This document shows positions 50,301-58,845 of a stretch of 64,000 nucleotides of DNA, one piece after another. The stretch covers positions 1 through 64,000 of the forward strand of contig CAJTNT010000004.1 in NCBI GenBank assembly GCA_910577785.1. Reading direction: 5' to 3'. Below the pieces are notes generated by a model that worked only from the letters and a program-made list of their open reading frames with translations, did not search any database and had not been told where the DNA came from. The first letter of the stretch is position 1, and each line of letters opens with the position of its first letter. A program made the translations under genes and the position numbers. This DNA comes from an uncultured Lachnospiraceae bacterium (GTDB lineage Bacteria > Bacillota > Clostridia > Lachnospirales > Lachnospiraceae).

Positions 50301-50840
50301 TTACTTCTTGCCAGTCTTACCAACTTTACGCCTGATTACTTCATCAACATATTTGATACCCTTGCCCTTATATGGCTCCGGCCTTCTCTTATCCCTGATT
50401 TCTGCTGCGTATTGGCCAACCTTTTCTTTGTCAATGCCCGTAATGGTAATCTTGTTGCCCTCTACCTTGGACTCTAAGCCTTCCGGATCCGTCATGATGA
50501 CAGGGTGGGAATAGCCCAGGTTCAGGGTCAGCTCCTTACCAGACTTGGACGCCCTGTAGCCAACGCCGTTTACTTCCAGCTCCTTGGTGTAGCCGTTGTT
50601 CACGCCTACTACCATATTGTTAAGCAGAGACCTAGTCAGGCCGTGTAAGGACTTCATCCTCTTTAAGTCGTTTGGCCTTGCAACCGTTACTGTCTCGCCT
50701 TCTAACTTGATTTCCATTTCCTCTGGAAGATCCCTCTCAAGGGTTCCTTTCGGACCTTTTACAGTCACATGATTATTTTCTGCAATATCCACAGTTACGC
50801 CTGCGGGTACCGCGATTGGCATTCTTCCTATACGTGACAT
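50301..50840 (-). CDS. rplF: 50S ribosomal protein L6
   Basis: L6 of 179 residues with two similar alpha/beta domains (MSRIGRMPIAVPAGV; late KGKGIKYVDEVIRRKVGKTG). The ATG at 50840 has AGGAGG upstream and is the family start; a longer open frame back to 50999 would add unrelated residues. The spacer upstream, to rpsH, is unusually long. Confidence 0.98.
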   Translation of the reverse strand: MSRIGRMPIAVPAGVTVDIAENNHVTVKGPKGTLERDLPEEMEIKLEGETVTVARPNDLKRMKSLHGLTRSLLNNMVVGVNNGYTKELEVNGVGYRASKSGKELTLNLGYSHPVIMTDPEGLESKVEGNKITITGIDKEKVGQYAAEIRDKRRPEPYKGKGIKYVDEVIRRKVGKTGKK

Positions 50841-51085
50841 GCCCGTACCTCCTATAAATATATTTTTTGACACCCTCGCCCCGCTTTCTTGTGGCCGGCG
50901 CAGTAAGGATCTGCGCATGCCAGCTGGATGGCTGCAAGGGTAGCTGCATACAGAATAAAACACTACAATCATAATTATAATTATGATTATGTTGTACAAA
51001 TGGGGTGTTGGCTGTGTAACAGTTCCCTCAACTTAGCGTTCAGCTCTCGCCTTTGGCTCGGCTTCGCTAAGTGCTCAATGCCTAC
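50841..51085. other. 245-bp rpsH-rplF spacer with palindromes
   Basis: Most neighbouring spacers in this operon are 10-30 bp; this one is 245 bp. It has a perfect 22-bp palindrome of A/T-rich sequence at 50967-50988, and a hairpin ACTTAGCG...CGCTAAGT near 51029-51071 with an inner CTCTCGCCTTTGGC. No frame or promoter is convincing, and no ribosome site other than that of rplF is present. Confidence 0.75.
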
Positions 51086-51487
51086 CTACCATACATAAGC
51101 CAGCACTTCGCCGCCAACTGCCAGTTTCCTGGCTTCCTTATCTGTGACAACGCCCTGGTTGGTGGAAAGGATTGCAATCCCCAGGCCGCCCAGCACCTTC
51201 GGAACCTCGTTCTTGCCTGCGTAAACGCGGAGGCCTGGCTTGGAGATTCTCTTAAGGCCGGTAATAATCTTTTCATTCTTATCCTTGCCGTATTTCAAGG
51301 TAATGCGAATTGTCTTAAAGCTCCCATCCTCCACAATGTCATATTTCACAATATATCCTTCATTTACAAGAATATCTGCAATTGCAACCTTCATCTTGGA
51401 AGCCGGAACATCTACCGTATCATGTTTAGCAGTGTTTGCATTACGGATTCTCGTAAGCATATCTGCGATTGGATCACTTATTGTCAT
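51086..51487 (-). CDS. rpsH: 30S ribosomal protein S8
   Basis: S8 of 133 residues (MTISDPIADMLTRIRNAN; ending GGEVLAYVW), binding 16S rRNA helix 21 early in assembly. In E. coli S8 represses the spc operon; whether this applies here is not visible. The ATG at 51487 follows AGGAGG; the upstream ATG at 51514 is rejected. Confidence 0.98.
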   Translation of the reverse strand: MTISDPIADMLTRIRNANTAKHDTVDVPASKMKVAIADILVNEGYIVKYDIVEDGSFKTIRITLKYGKDKNEKIITGLKRISKPGLRVYAGKNEVPKVLGGLGIAILSTNQGVVTDKEARKLAVGGEVLAYVW

Positions 51488-51538
51488 GATATATTTTCCT
51501 CCTGTTATTTTCACTACACTCCGCTAAGCTGCTGTCGG

Positions 51539-51724
51539 TCACCAACTTGCCTTTTTCACTCCCGGAATCTGTCCTTTATATGCTAATTCACGGAAGCAGA
51601 TCCTGCAAATTCCGTATTTCCTCAAATATGCATGTGGACGTCCACAAATCCTGCAGCGGTTATATTCCCTGGTAGAGAATTTCTGCTTACGCTGCTGCTT
51701 TACCTTCAAAGATGTTTTTGCCAT
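51539..51724 (-). CDS. rpsN: 30S ribosomal protein S14, zinc type
   Basis: S14 of 61 residues with the zinc ribbon CRICGRPHAYLRKYGICRIC. This short zinc form (type Z) is the usual one in Firmicutes. The ATG at 51724 begins MAKTSLKVKQQ; an earlier start adds an unrelated tail. Confidence 0.98.
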   Translation of the reverse strand: MAKTSLKVKQQRKQKFSTREYNRCRICGRPHAYLRKYGICRICFRELAYKGQIPGVKKASW

Positions 51725-51737
51725 TGAAATTCCCTCC

Positions 51738-52283
51738 TTACTGTTTTGCGAATGGCATATTGAACTGTGCCAGCAGTTCACGCGCTTCTTCATCTGTCCT
51801 CGCGGTGGTTACAAAAATAATGTCCATACCACGGATCTTGTCGATTTTATCATATTCGATTTCCGGGAAAATCAGCTGCTCCTTAATGCCAAGGGCATAA
51901 TTCCCCCTTCCGTCAAAGGCGTTCGGATTCACGCCGCGGAAATCGCGCACACGCGGAAGCGCCAGGTTGATGAGGCGGTCAACGAACTCATACATCCTGT
52001 CGCCCCTCAAGGTCACCTTGCATCCAATCGGCATCCCTTCCCTAATTTTGAAGTTTGCGATAGATTTCTTGGCCTTGGTGATAACAGGCTTCTGGCCGGT
52101 AATCGTCTGCAGGTCGCTGGCGGCGGCGTCTAAGATTTTTACATTCTCCTTGGCCTCGCCAATGCCCATGTTGATGACTACCTTTTCAATCTTTGGCACC
52201 TGCATGATATTCTTGTACCCGAATTTCTTCATCAGGGCTTCTACGATTTCATTTTGGTAAATTTCTTTTAATCTAGTACTCAA
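51738..52283 (-). CDS. rplE: 50S ribosomal protein L5
   Basis: L5 of 181 residues, contacting 5S rRNA and the P-site tRNA (STRLKEIYQNEIVEALMKKF; RDFRGVNPNAFDGRGNYALG). The start is a TTG at 52283 with GGAGG nine bases ahead; no ATG is nearby in frame. Confidence 0.97.
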   Translation of the reverse strand: MSTRLKEIYQNEIVEALMKKFGYKNIMQVPKIEKVVINMGIGEAKENVKILDAAASDLQTITGQKPVITKAKKSIANFKIREGMPIGCKVTLRGDRMYEFVDRLINLALPRVRDFRGVNPNAFDGRGNYALGIKEQLIFPEIEYDKIDKIRGMDIIFVTTARTDEEARELLAQFNMPFAKQ

Positions 52284-52306
52284 CTGAATGGACCTCCTCT
52301 CTCGAA

Positions 52307-52618
52307 TTAATCAATGACGTCGCCAGTGGATTTGGCAAAACGCACTTTTTTGTCTCCGTCCATCTTAAAGCCGATACGGGTTGGCTTTCCTTTGTGGACA
52401 TACATTACATTTGAAATATGAATGGGTCCTTCCTGATGAACAATACCGCCCTGCTGATTAGCCATGTTAGGCTTCATATGCTTGGTAATCATATTCACGC
52501 CTTCTACCAGAATGGTACTCTTCTTTCTATTGATAGCAATTACCTTGCCCTCTTTGTCTTTGTCCTTGCCGGCAATCACTCTGACTGTGTCGCCTTTTTT
52601 GATTTTCAACATCGCCAT
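52307..52618 (-). CDS. rplX: 50S ribosomal protein L24
   Basis: L24 of 103 residues with a KOW motif (KKGDTVRVIAGKDKDKEGKV), one of the first proteins to bind 23S rRNA. AGGAGG is six bases ahead of the ATG at 52618. Confidence 0.98.
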   Translation of the reverse strand: MAMLKIKKGDTVRVIAGKDKDKEGKVIAINRKKSTILVEGVNMITKHMKPNMANQQGGIVHQEGPIHISNVMYVHKGKPTRIGFKMDGDKKVRFAKSTGDVID

Positions 52619-52628
52619 AGCTTACCTC

Positions 52629-52997
52629 CTATAATACTTCCGGAGCTAAGGAAACAATTTTCATAAACTGTTTTTCACGAAGCTCTCTGGCAACTGGCCC
52701 AAAAATACGGGTTCCTCTTGGGGTTTTGTCGTCCTTGATAATGACAGCCGCATTTTCATCAAACTTGATATAAGAACCGTCCTTGCGGCGGGCGCCTTTT
52801 TTGGTACGCACTACCACTGCCTTGACGATATCTCCCTTTTTCACAACGCCGCCTGGTGTTGCATCTTTAACCGTAGCGGTGATAATGTCTCCGATATTTG
52901 CATATCTCCTTGTGGAGCCGCCCATAACACGGATGCAGAGGATTTCCTTTGCGCCGGTATTATCGGCTACTCTCAGCCTACTTTCCTGTTGAATCAT
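52629..52997 (-). CDS. rplN: 50S ribosomal protein L14
   Basis: L14 of 122 residues (MIQQESRLRVADNTGAKEIL; ending IVSLAPEVL), at the subunit interface. Spacers of 10-15 bp tie it to rpsQ and rplX. Confidence 0.98.
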   Translation of the reverse strand: MIQQESRLRVADNTGAKEILCIRVMGGSTRRYANIGDIITATVKDATPGGVVKKGDIVKAVVVRTKKGARRKDGSYIKFDENAAVIIKDDKTPRGTRIFGPVARELREKQFMKIVSLAPEVL

Positions 52998-53012
52998 GAT
53001 GGCAGCCTCCTT

Positions 53013-53270
53013 CTATTTTGCTCTCTCAACAATTTCCACAAGCCTCCATCTTTTGTCCTTGGACAAAGGCCTTGTTTCCATTACCTTGACGGTATCGCCG
53101 ATTTTGCACTCGTTCTTTTCATCATGGGCTTTCAATTTGTATGTCTTCTTCACAATCTTCTTGTAAAGGGGATGTCTTACATTATCTCTTACTGCCACTA
53201 CAATGGTCTTGTTCATCTTATCGCTGACAACAACACCTGTACGTGTCTTCCTAAGATTTCTTTCTTCCAC
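53013..53270 (-). CDS. rpsQ: 30S ribosomal protein S17
   Basis: S17 of 85 residues, OB-fold 16S rRNA binder (NLRKTRTGVVVSDKMNKTIV). The start codon is GTG at 53270 with GGAG nearby. Confidence 0.97.
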   Translation of the reverse strand: MEERNLRKTRTGVVVSDKMNKTIVVAVRDNVRHPLYKKIVKKTYKLKAHDEKNECKIGDTVKVMETRPLSKDKRWRLVEIVERAK

Positions 53271-53290
53271 GATCGTTCTCCTTTCCTAGC

Positions 53291-53500
53291 CTACACCGCT
53301 GCCCTGTTCTTCTCTGTGATGATGGTCTGGATCCTGGCAATGTTCTTACGGACCTCTTTGATCCTTGCGGTATTGTCCAACTGGTTCGTTGCGTTCTGGA
53401 ACCTCAGGTTAAAAAGCTCTTTTTTTGCAGCCACTAACTTCTCCTGTAATACTGCTACCGACTCTTCTCTTAAATCCTTTACATAATTACTTGTTTTCAT
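53291..53500 (-). CDS. rpmC: 50S ribosomal protein L29
   Basis: L29 of 69 residues, a two-helix protein near the exit tunnel (VKDLREESVAVLQEKLVAAK). ATG at 53500 is preferred over an in-frame GTG at 53509; both overlap the end of rplP. Confidence 0.96.
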   Translation of the reverse strand: MKTSNYVKDLREESVAVLQEKLVAAKKELFNLRFQNATNQLDNTARIKEVRKNIARIQTIITEKNRAAV

Positions 53501-53927
53501 TTGATTCACCGCCTTCTAAGTCTGCACGTGAAACCACTTTGCATTTGCAGGGTAATTTATGTGTAGCAAGGCGCAACGCCTCACGCGCTGTTTCTTCTGG
53601 AACACCGGAAATCTCAAACATAACACGCCCCGGCTTAACAACAGCTACCCAATACTCCAGGGTTCCTTTTCCAGAACCCATACGGGTCTCAGCTGGCTTT
53701 GCCGTCACTGGCTTGTCAGGGAAAATCTTAATCCATACTTTACCGCCACGCTTTACGTAACGCGTCATTGCAATACGGGCAGCCTCAATCTGGTTGGACT
53801 TAATCCAGCAAGGCTCCATTGCTACGATACCATACTCACCATTCGTGATTTTATTTCCTCTCAACGCCTTGCCTGCCATGGAACCACGGAACTGCTTACG
53901 GCGTTTTACTCTTTTTGGCATTAACAT
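53487..53927 (-). CDS. rplP: 50S ribosomal protein L16
   Basis: L16 of 146 residues (MLMPKRVKRRKQFRGSMAGK), near the A site. Its ATG shares one base with the rpsC stop (TAATG) and its end overlaps the start of rpmC. The C-terminus is a little longer than in many species (ESNENK). Confidence 0.98.
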   Translation of the reverse strand: MLMPKRVKRRKQFRGSMAGKALRGNKITNGEYGIVAMEPCWIKSNQIEAARIAMTRYVKRGGKVWIKIFPDKPVTAKPAETRMGSGKGTLEYWVAVVKPGRVMFEISGVPEETAREALRLATHKLPCKCKVVSRADLEGGESNENK

Positions 53928-54583
53928 TATTTATCGCTCCCTTCCTTTGAATCCTTTTTTGGAAGTATCTCGCCCTTGTAGATCCACACTTTTACGCCAA
54001 CCTTGCCGTATGTGGTGTCCGCCTCGGCGAATCCATAATCGATATCTGCTCTTAATGTCTGAAGTGGGATAGTCCCCTCGCTGTAAAACTCGGTACGCGC
54101 CATGTCTGCGCCGCCCAAACGGCCGGAAACAGAACTCTTAATTCCCAGTGCGCCTGCCTTCATGCTCCTGCCCATGCAGGATTTCATTGCCCTACGGAAG
54201 GATACGCGGTTCTCTAACTGCAATGCGATGTTCTCAGCCACCAGCTGGGCATCCTTGTCTGGCCTCTTCACTTCTTTGATGTCTACAATCAATCTCTTGT
54301 CTGTATATTTCTGAAGCTCTGCCTTTACCTTTTCAATCTCAGAGCCGCCTTTTCCAATTACCACGCCTGGCTTTGCGGTATAAAGGATTACCTTCACCCG
54401 GTCAGAAGCCCGCTCAATCTCAATCTTGGAAACGCCTGATGCATATAATTTCTTTTTCAGGAACTTCCTGATGTTGTAATCCTCAACCAGGAAATCTGCA
54501 AAATCACCTTCTGCATACCATTTGGAATCCCAATCCTTGATAATGCCGACTCTTAAACCATGCGGATTTACTTTCTGTCCCAT
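53927..54583 (-). CDS. rpsC: 30S ribosomal protein S3
   Basis: S3 of 218 residues, part of the mRNA entry site and helicase (MGQKVNPHGLRVGIIKDWDS; KH motif VVIGKGGSEIEKVKAEL). Coupled to rplP by a one-base overlap. Confidence 0.98.
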   Translation of the reverse strand: MGQKVNPHGLRVGIIKDWDSKWYAEGDFADFLVEDYNIRKFLKKKLYASGVSKIEIERASDRVKVILYTAKPGVVIGKGGSEIEKVKAELQKYTDKRLIVDIKEVKRPDKDAQLVAENIALQLENRVSFRRAMKSCMGRSMKAGALGIKSSVSGRLGGADMARTEFYSEGTIPLQTLRADIDYGFAEADTTYGKVGVKVWIYKGEILPKKDSKEGSDK

Positions 54584-54593
54584 GTCCTACCTC

Positions 54594-54980
54594 CTATCTC
54601 TCATCCAGCACAATTGTGATATGGCTCATCCGCTTCTCAATCCTGTAAGCCCTGCCCTGTGCCCTAGGTCTGATTCTCTTCATCGTTGGCCCTTTGTTTG
54701 CATAGCACTCTGCAATATAAAGGTTTGCTGCATCCATCCCATTGTTGTTCTCTGCGTTGGCAATTGCAGATTTCAGCAACTTCTCTATCAAGCTGGACGC
54801 ATATCTTGGACTATATGCCAAGATTCCCAATGCGGTACGCACGTCTTTCCCACGGATGGCATCCAGCACGAAGCATGCCTTCTGGACAGATACCCTAGCA
54901 TAAGACAGCTTTGCAGATGGCCTGGTGTCTTTCTGTGCGTTTCTCTCTCTCTTGATTTGACTTCTATGTCCTTTCGCCAT
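54594..54980 (-). CDS. rplV: 50S ribosomal protein L22
   Basis: L22 of 128 residues, lining the exit tunnel (RVSVQKACFVLDAIRGKDV). The tunnel loop (KRIRPRAQGRAYRIEKRMSH) looks intact. Confidence 0.98.
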   Translation of the reverse strand: MAKGHRSQIKRERNAQKDTRPSAKLSYARVSVQKACFVLDAIRGKDVRTALGILAYSPRYASSLIEKLLKSAIANAENNNGMDAANLYIAECYANKGPTMKRIRPRAQGRAYRIEKRMSHITIVLDER

Positions 54981-54991
54981 GATAGACCTCC

Positions 54992-55273
54992 TTAACGAAC
55001 TTTTGATTTCTTTTCATCTTTTCCATGTCCACGGTAAGTCCTTGTTGCCACGAACTCGCCAAGCTTGTGCCCTACCATGTCCTCTGTCACGTAAACCGGC
55101 ACATGTTTCCTCCCGTCATGGACAGCAAATGTATGCCCTACAAATTGTGGGAAGATGGTAGAACGCCGGGACCATGTCTTAATCACGCTTTTGTTGCCAG
55201 ATGCATTCATTGCATCTACTTTTTTCAATAAACTCTCATCAGCAAATGGTCCTTTTTTCAGTGAACGGCCCAT
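54992..55273 (-). CDS. rpsS: 30S ribosomal protein S19
   Basis: S19 of 93 residues (MGRSLKKGPFADESLLKKVD), in the head of the 30S subunit. Spacer to rplV is 11 bp. Confidence 0.98.
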   Translation of the reverse strand: MGRSLKKGPFADESLLKKVDAMNASGNKSVIKTWSRRSTIFPQFVGHTFAVHDGRKHVPVYVTEDMVGHKLGEFVATRTYRGHGKDEKKSKVR

Positions 55274-55344
55274 AATTCAACCTCCTTAAATGTGATTCCG
55301 CAAGCCAGGCATGACACCGCCAGGCTCTGCGGATGCTTGCTAAA

Positions 55345-56190
55345 TTATTTTATTAACCTACCGTCTCTTCTCCTTACGATAAGCTTGTTCGATGCTTTGT
55401 TCTTCTTCCTGGTCTTTAAGCCAAGAGCCGGCTTGCCCCATGGTGTGCTTGGGCCTGGACGTCCGATTCCGGTCTTGCCTTCACCACCGCCGTGCGGATG
55501 GTCGTTGGGGTTCATAACAGAACCGCGTACTGTCGGGCGGATGCCCATATGGCGCTTCCGTCCTGCCTTGCCAATCTTAATCAGGTTATGGTCTGCATTC
55601 CCTACCACGCCTATGGTCGCACGGCAGACAATCGGAACCATCCTCATCTCGCCAGAGGGCAGGCGCAAGGTAGCGTATTTGCCTTCTTTTGCCATCAGCT
55701 GTGCGCTGTTCCCTGCGGAACGAACCATCTGTCCGCCCTTGCCCGGATGCAGCTCTACGTTGTGTACCTGCGTACCAACCGGGATATTTTCCAACGGCAG
55801 GCAGTTGCCGACCTTTACCTCGGCTTCCGGCCCGTTCATCACCTTCATGCCGTCCGTCAGGCCCTGGGGAGCGATGATATAGGACTTCTCACCGTCCGCA
55901 TAGCAGATCAAAGCGATATTTGCCGTCCTGTTGGGATCGTACTCAATGCCGATTACAGTTGCCGGGATCCCGTCCTTCCTATTCCTCTTGAAATCAATAA
56001 TTCTATATTTCCTCCTGGAGCCGCCGCCGCGGTGCCTGCAGGTGATTTTACCCTGATTGTTACGGCCGGATTTTTTCTGCAAGGAAACCAGCAGTGATTT
56101 CTCTGGCTTTTTCTTGGTAATCTCTGCAAAATCAGAACCGGTCATATTTCTTCTGGAGGGTGTATATGGGTTATAGGTCTTAATTCCCAT
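55345..56190 (-). CDS. rplB: 50S ribosomal protein L2
   Basis: L2 of 281 residues, needed for subunit joining and peptidyl transfer. Visible are GIKTYNPYTPSRRNMT, GRNNQGKITCRHRGGGSRRK and GVVMNPNDHPHGGGEG-like GSVMNPNDHPHGGGEGKTG near the end, with the essential His. The gap to rpsS is 71 bp. Confidence 0.98.
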   Translation of the reverse strand: MGIKTYNPYTPSRRNMTGSDFAEITKKKPEKSLLVSLQKKSGRNNQGKITCRHRGGGSRRKYRIIDFKRNRKDGIPATVIGIEYDPNRTANIALICYADGEKSYIIAPQGLTDGMKVMNGPEAEVKVGNCLPLENIPVGTQVHNVELHPGKGGQMVRSAGNSAQLMAKEGKYATLRLPSGEMRMVPIVCRATIGVVGNADHNLIKIGKAGRKRHMGIRPTVRGSVMNPNDHPHGGGEGKTGIGRPGPSTPWGKPALGLKTRKKNKASNKLIVRRRDGRLIK

Positions 56191-56204
56191 GATAAGTCTC
56201 CTTT

Positions 56205-56504
56205 CTATAATCCTGCAAAGATCTCAATATCCTTGCTGTCTTCTGTCAACTGCACGATTGCTTTCTTGGTCTTGGCTGTCCTGCCGACTACCATTCCCCT
56301 TCTCTTTTTCTTGCCCGGGATGTTCATGGTGTTCACTCTCTTCACCTTAGTGCCTTCAAACATCTTCTCTACGGCTTCCTTGATCATGGTCTTGTTGGCT
56401 TCCGGATGAACCAGGAATGTGTATTCCTTATTCGCCATGATGTTCATACTCTTCTCGGTAATCACCGGCTTGAGGATCACGTCATAATACTGTACATTTG
56501 CCAT
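56205..56504 (-). CDS. rplW: 50S ribosomal protein L23
   Basis: L23 of 99 residues (VILKPVITEKSMNIMANKEY), docking site for trigger factor and SRP at the tunnel exit. Its ATG overlaps the rplD stop (TAATG). Confidence 0.98.
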   Translation of the reverse strand: MANVQYYDVILKPVITEKSMNIMANKEYTFLVHPEANKTMIKEAVEKMFEGTKVKRVNTMNIPGKKKRRGMVVGRTAKTKKAIVQLTEDSKDIEIFAGL

Positions 56505-57166
56505 TATGCATACACCTCCTCGATGGTTGCTACGGCGCTCTTAGTTACGACTACCGTGTCATATTTTAAGATATCATATACGTTCATAGTACTGTTCACT
56601 TCTATCTTGTCGGTCTCCTCATTCTTGGCAGTGCAGCACAGAGCCACCTTCACGCCTGGGATGTTCCTTGCGGACAGCACAATATTTTTATCATTTTCAT
56701 TGATGATGACAAGGGCTTTCTTCACTTTCATGTTCTTCAGCACCTCTGCGAAACGCTTGGTCTTAATTGCGTCCATCTTCAGCTCATCCACTACAATCAG
56801 CTTGCTGTCGTCTACCCTGGATGTGAGGGCGGACTTGAGGGCTGCCCTTTTCTCCTTGCGGTTCATTTTAAAAGAATAATCCCTCGGCTTGGGGGCGAAT
56901 ACAACGCCGCCGCCTGTCCATTGCGGAGCGCGGATAGACCCCTGCCTTGCATGGCCAGTCCCTTTCTGCCTCCATGGCTTCCTGCCACCGCCGCGGACTT
57001 CCGAACGGTTCTTTGCGCTCTGGGTTCCCTGGCGCCTGTTCGCAAGATACTGCACGACTGCCATATGCACCAGATGCTCATTCACCTTTACGCCGAACAC
57101 TGCGTCGTTCAGCTCAAGGCTTCCAACTTCATTGCCTTCCATATTATAAACAGCTACGTTAGCCAT
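56504..57166 (-). CDS. rplD: 50S ribosomal protein L4
   Basis: L4 of 220 residues with the long loop reaching the tunnel (GGGRKPWRQKGTGHARQGSI). The protein is slightly longer than most L4 (about 206), with the extra residues in the C-terminal half. In E. coli L4 represses the S10 operon by its leader; a leader of different design is present here at 58374-58598. Confidence 0.97.
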   Translation of the reverse strand: MANVAVYNMEGNEVGSLELNDAVFGVKVNEHLVHMAVVQYLANRRQGTQSAKNRSEVRGGGRKPWRQKGTGHARQGSIRAPQWTGGGVVFAPKPRDYSFKMNRKEKRAALKSALTSRVDDSKLIVVDELKMDAIKTKRFAEVLKNMKVKKALVIINENDKNIVLSARNIPGVKVALCCTAKNEETDKIEVNSTMNVYDILKYDTVVVTKSAVATIEEVYA

Positions 57167-57235
57167 CGTTATTTCCTCCTTTCAACTTCCCGCCTGCCCT
57201 GTGGCATAGAGGGATGCCCATAGGGCATTCGGGTG

Positions 57236-57919
57236 CTATTTTTTCGCCTTTACTGCCTCTTTGATCGTTACCAAAGATTTCTTAGGCCCTGGAACAGAAC
57301 CCTTAATTAACAGCAGGTTGTTCTCTGTATCCACCCTGACGACCTCCAGGTTCTGGACGGTTACCCTCACAGCTCCCATATGCCCTGGCATCCCCTTGCC
57401 CTTAAATACGCGGCTTGGGCTGGAACATGCGCCGTTAGAACCCTGATGACGGTGGAATTTGGAACCATGGGACATCGGCCCCCTGTGCTGGCCATGCCTC
57501 TTAATAGCACCCTGGAATCCTTTTCCTTTGGAAATTGCAGTTGCATCGATTTTGTCGCCTTCTGCAAAAATATCCGCTTTGATCTCGTCTGCCAATTTGT
57601 AATCGGCGGCGTTCTCAAACTTGAACTCTCTTACAAATCTCTTGCTGGTCACGCCAGCCTTTGCAAAATGGCCTTTCTCAGCCTTTGTCACGCCGTGCCT
57701 GTGCCAGATTTTCTTCTTGCCATTGGCATCCCGTTTGACAATTCTCTCTTTCTTGTCCACAAAGCCAACCTGGACAGCGCTGTAGCCATCGTTCTCCACA
57801 GTTTTAATCTGTGTTACGACACATGGCCCAGCCTGCAATACAGTAACGGGGATCAAAGCGCCGTCTGTATCGAAGATTTGTGTCATTCCGACTTTCGTAG
57901 CTAAAATCGCTTTCTTCAT
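57236..57919 (-). CDS. rplC: 50S ribosomal protein L3
   Basis: L3 of 227 residues, an early assembly protein near the peptidyl transferase centre (MKKAILATKVGMTQIFDTDG; GKGFQGAIKRHGQHRGPMSH). AGGAGG precedes the ATG at 57919. Spacers on both sides (136 bp to rpsJ, 69 bp to rplD) are longer than usual. Confidence 0.97.
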   Translation of the reverse strand: MKKAILATKVGMTQIFDTDGALIPVTVLQAGPCVVTQIKTVENDGYSAVQVGFVDKKERIVKRDANGKKKIWHRHGVTKAEKGHFAKAGVTSKRFVREFKFENAADYKLADEIKADIFAEGDKIDATAISKGKGFQGAIKRHGQHRGPMSHGSKFHRHQGSNGACSSPSRVFKGKGMPGHMGAVRVTVQNLEVVRVDTENNLLLIKGSVPGPKKSLVTIKEAVKAKK

Positions 57920-58055
57920 TCTATTACCTCCTGTTTTTTCTACAGCGGAACGTTTCATACCCAATCTAGCGCTTTGCGCCTGGGGCAGCGGAACCGCTCA
58001 TCCTAGAATGGCCGACAGAATAGCCCGCCCTTCAGGATTGTTACCTCACTTTGTA

Positions 58056-58373
58056 TTACTTGCTCTTCATCTTGATATCAATATATACGCCTGCCGGCAT
58101 CTCCAGGCGGGACAATGCGTCGATTGTCTTCTGGGTCGGTGTGATGATATCAATCAGCCTCTTATGGGTTCTTTGCTCGAACTGTTCCCTGGAATCCTTA
58201 TATTTGTGGACTGCACGCAAAATCGTGACTACTTCCTTCTTGGTGGGGAGTGGGACTGGCCCGCTCACCTGTGATCCATTTTTCTTAACAGTTTCGATGA
58301 TTTTCTTCGCAGATGCATCCACCAGCTGATGGTCATATGCTTTGAGGGTAATCCTCATTACTTGGTTTGCCAT
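58056..58373 (-). CDS. rpsJ: 30S ribosomal protein S10
   Basis: S10 of 105 residues (ITLKAYDHQLVDASAKKIIE), also known as the antitermination factor NusE. First gene of the operon; the AAGGAGGCGG ribosome site overlaps the end of the structured leader. Confidence 0.98.
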   Translation of the reverse strand: MANQVMRITLKAYDHQLVDASAKKIIETVKKNGSQVSGPVPLPTKKEVVTILRAVHKYKDSREQFEQRTHKRLIDIITPTQKTIDALSRLEMPAGVYIDIKMKSK

Positions 58374-58598
58374 AAAAAAAGCCGCCTCCTTTTCGCACTT
58401 TCATTCAGTACGACAAGCGGTGACTGTACACTTCTCCGTGTGTGTCGTAAGATGCGCACACAGATAAGCTGCTCCTTGCAGACTTGATGTGATACAGTGA
58501 CTTGTCGCCAGTTTTCAAACTTGACATTCGCTCCACGGAAAAACCTGCCTCTGTGGGCAGCAACCTCTCGTTTCATCGCTATCATGCCACAGCGAACC
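58374..58598 (-). promoter_or_regulatory. structured leader of the S10 operon
   Basis: About 225 bases of untranslated RNA. A long-range stem pairs GACAAG plus CACTGTA (58506-58493 on the minus strand) with TACAGTCACCGCTTGTC (58428-58412). It encloses two clear hairpins: CTGCAAGGAGCAG near 58472-58484 and TGTGTG...CACACA near 58438-58460. This makes a three-way design suited to ribosomal-protein feedback. There is no obvious terminator hairpin, so control might be on translation of rpsJ. Fold judged by eye. Confidence 0.65.
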
Positions 58599-58599
58599 T

Positions 58600-58628
58600 A
58601 TTATAAAACAAAATGAAAGGAAATGCAA
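58600..58628 (-). promoter_or_regulatory. promoter of the S10-spc operon
   Basis: Minus strand: -35 TTGCAT (58628-58623), 17-bp spacer, -10 TATAAT (58605-58600). It serves the whole run from rpsJ to infA unless internal promoters exist. Confidence 0.85.
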
Positions 58629-58665
58629 GTACTTTTTTGGAGAAACTTTATGGCTTCTACATATT

Positions 58666-58741
58666 AAATCGCCCCTCACTCCTGAATCATGTCCTCACGG
58701 AACGCGCAGTTTGGCCCGTTCCTGAGCCGTGATACAGTAAC
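58666..58741. repeat. GTTAC-family element, Y half (copy D)
   Basis: Read on the minus strand this 76-bp copy matches the left half of copy A: GTTACTGTATCACGGCTCAG, GCGCGTTCCGTGAGGACATG, ATTCAGGAGTGAGGGGCGAT. The inner GGAACGGGC...GCGCGTTCC arms keep pairing although several bases differ from copy A, which suggests the fold matters. It lies between the S10 promoter and the PepSY gene. Confidence 0.7.
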
Positions 58742-58845
58742 TATTTTTATCTTCTAATGTTATTTTAATCTTTTTCTTATATACTGTAATCCAACGATAC
58801 ATTTTGAACCATGACGATGTCATTTATTTGAAGGAGGAGACAACC

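Noticed and set aside
52989..53486. 165-codon plus-strand frame opposite rpsQ-rpmC
   Set aside because: Antisense to essential ribosomal genes, no start signal, no recognisable domain.
58374..58585. Small frame of 75 codons in the S10 leader
   Set aside because: It runs through the paired leader segments and lacks a ribosome site; better explained as RNA structure.
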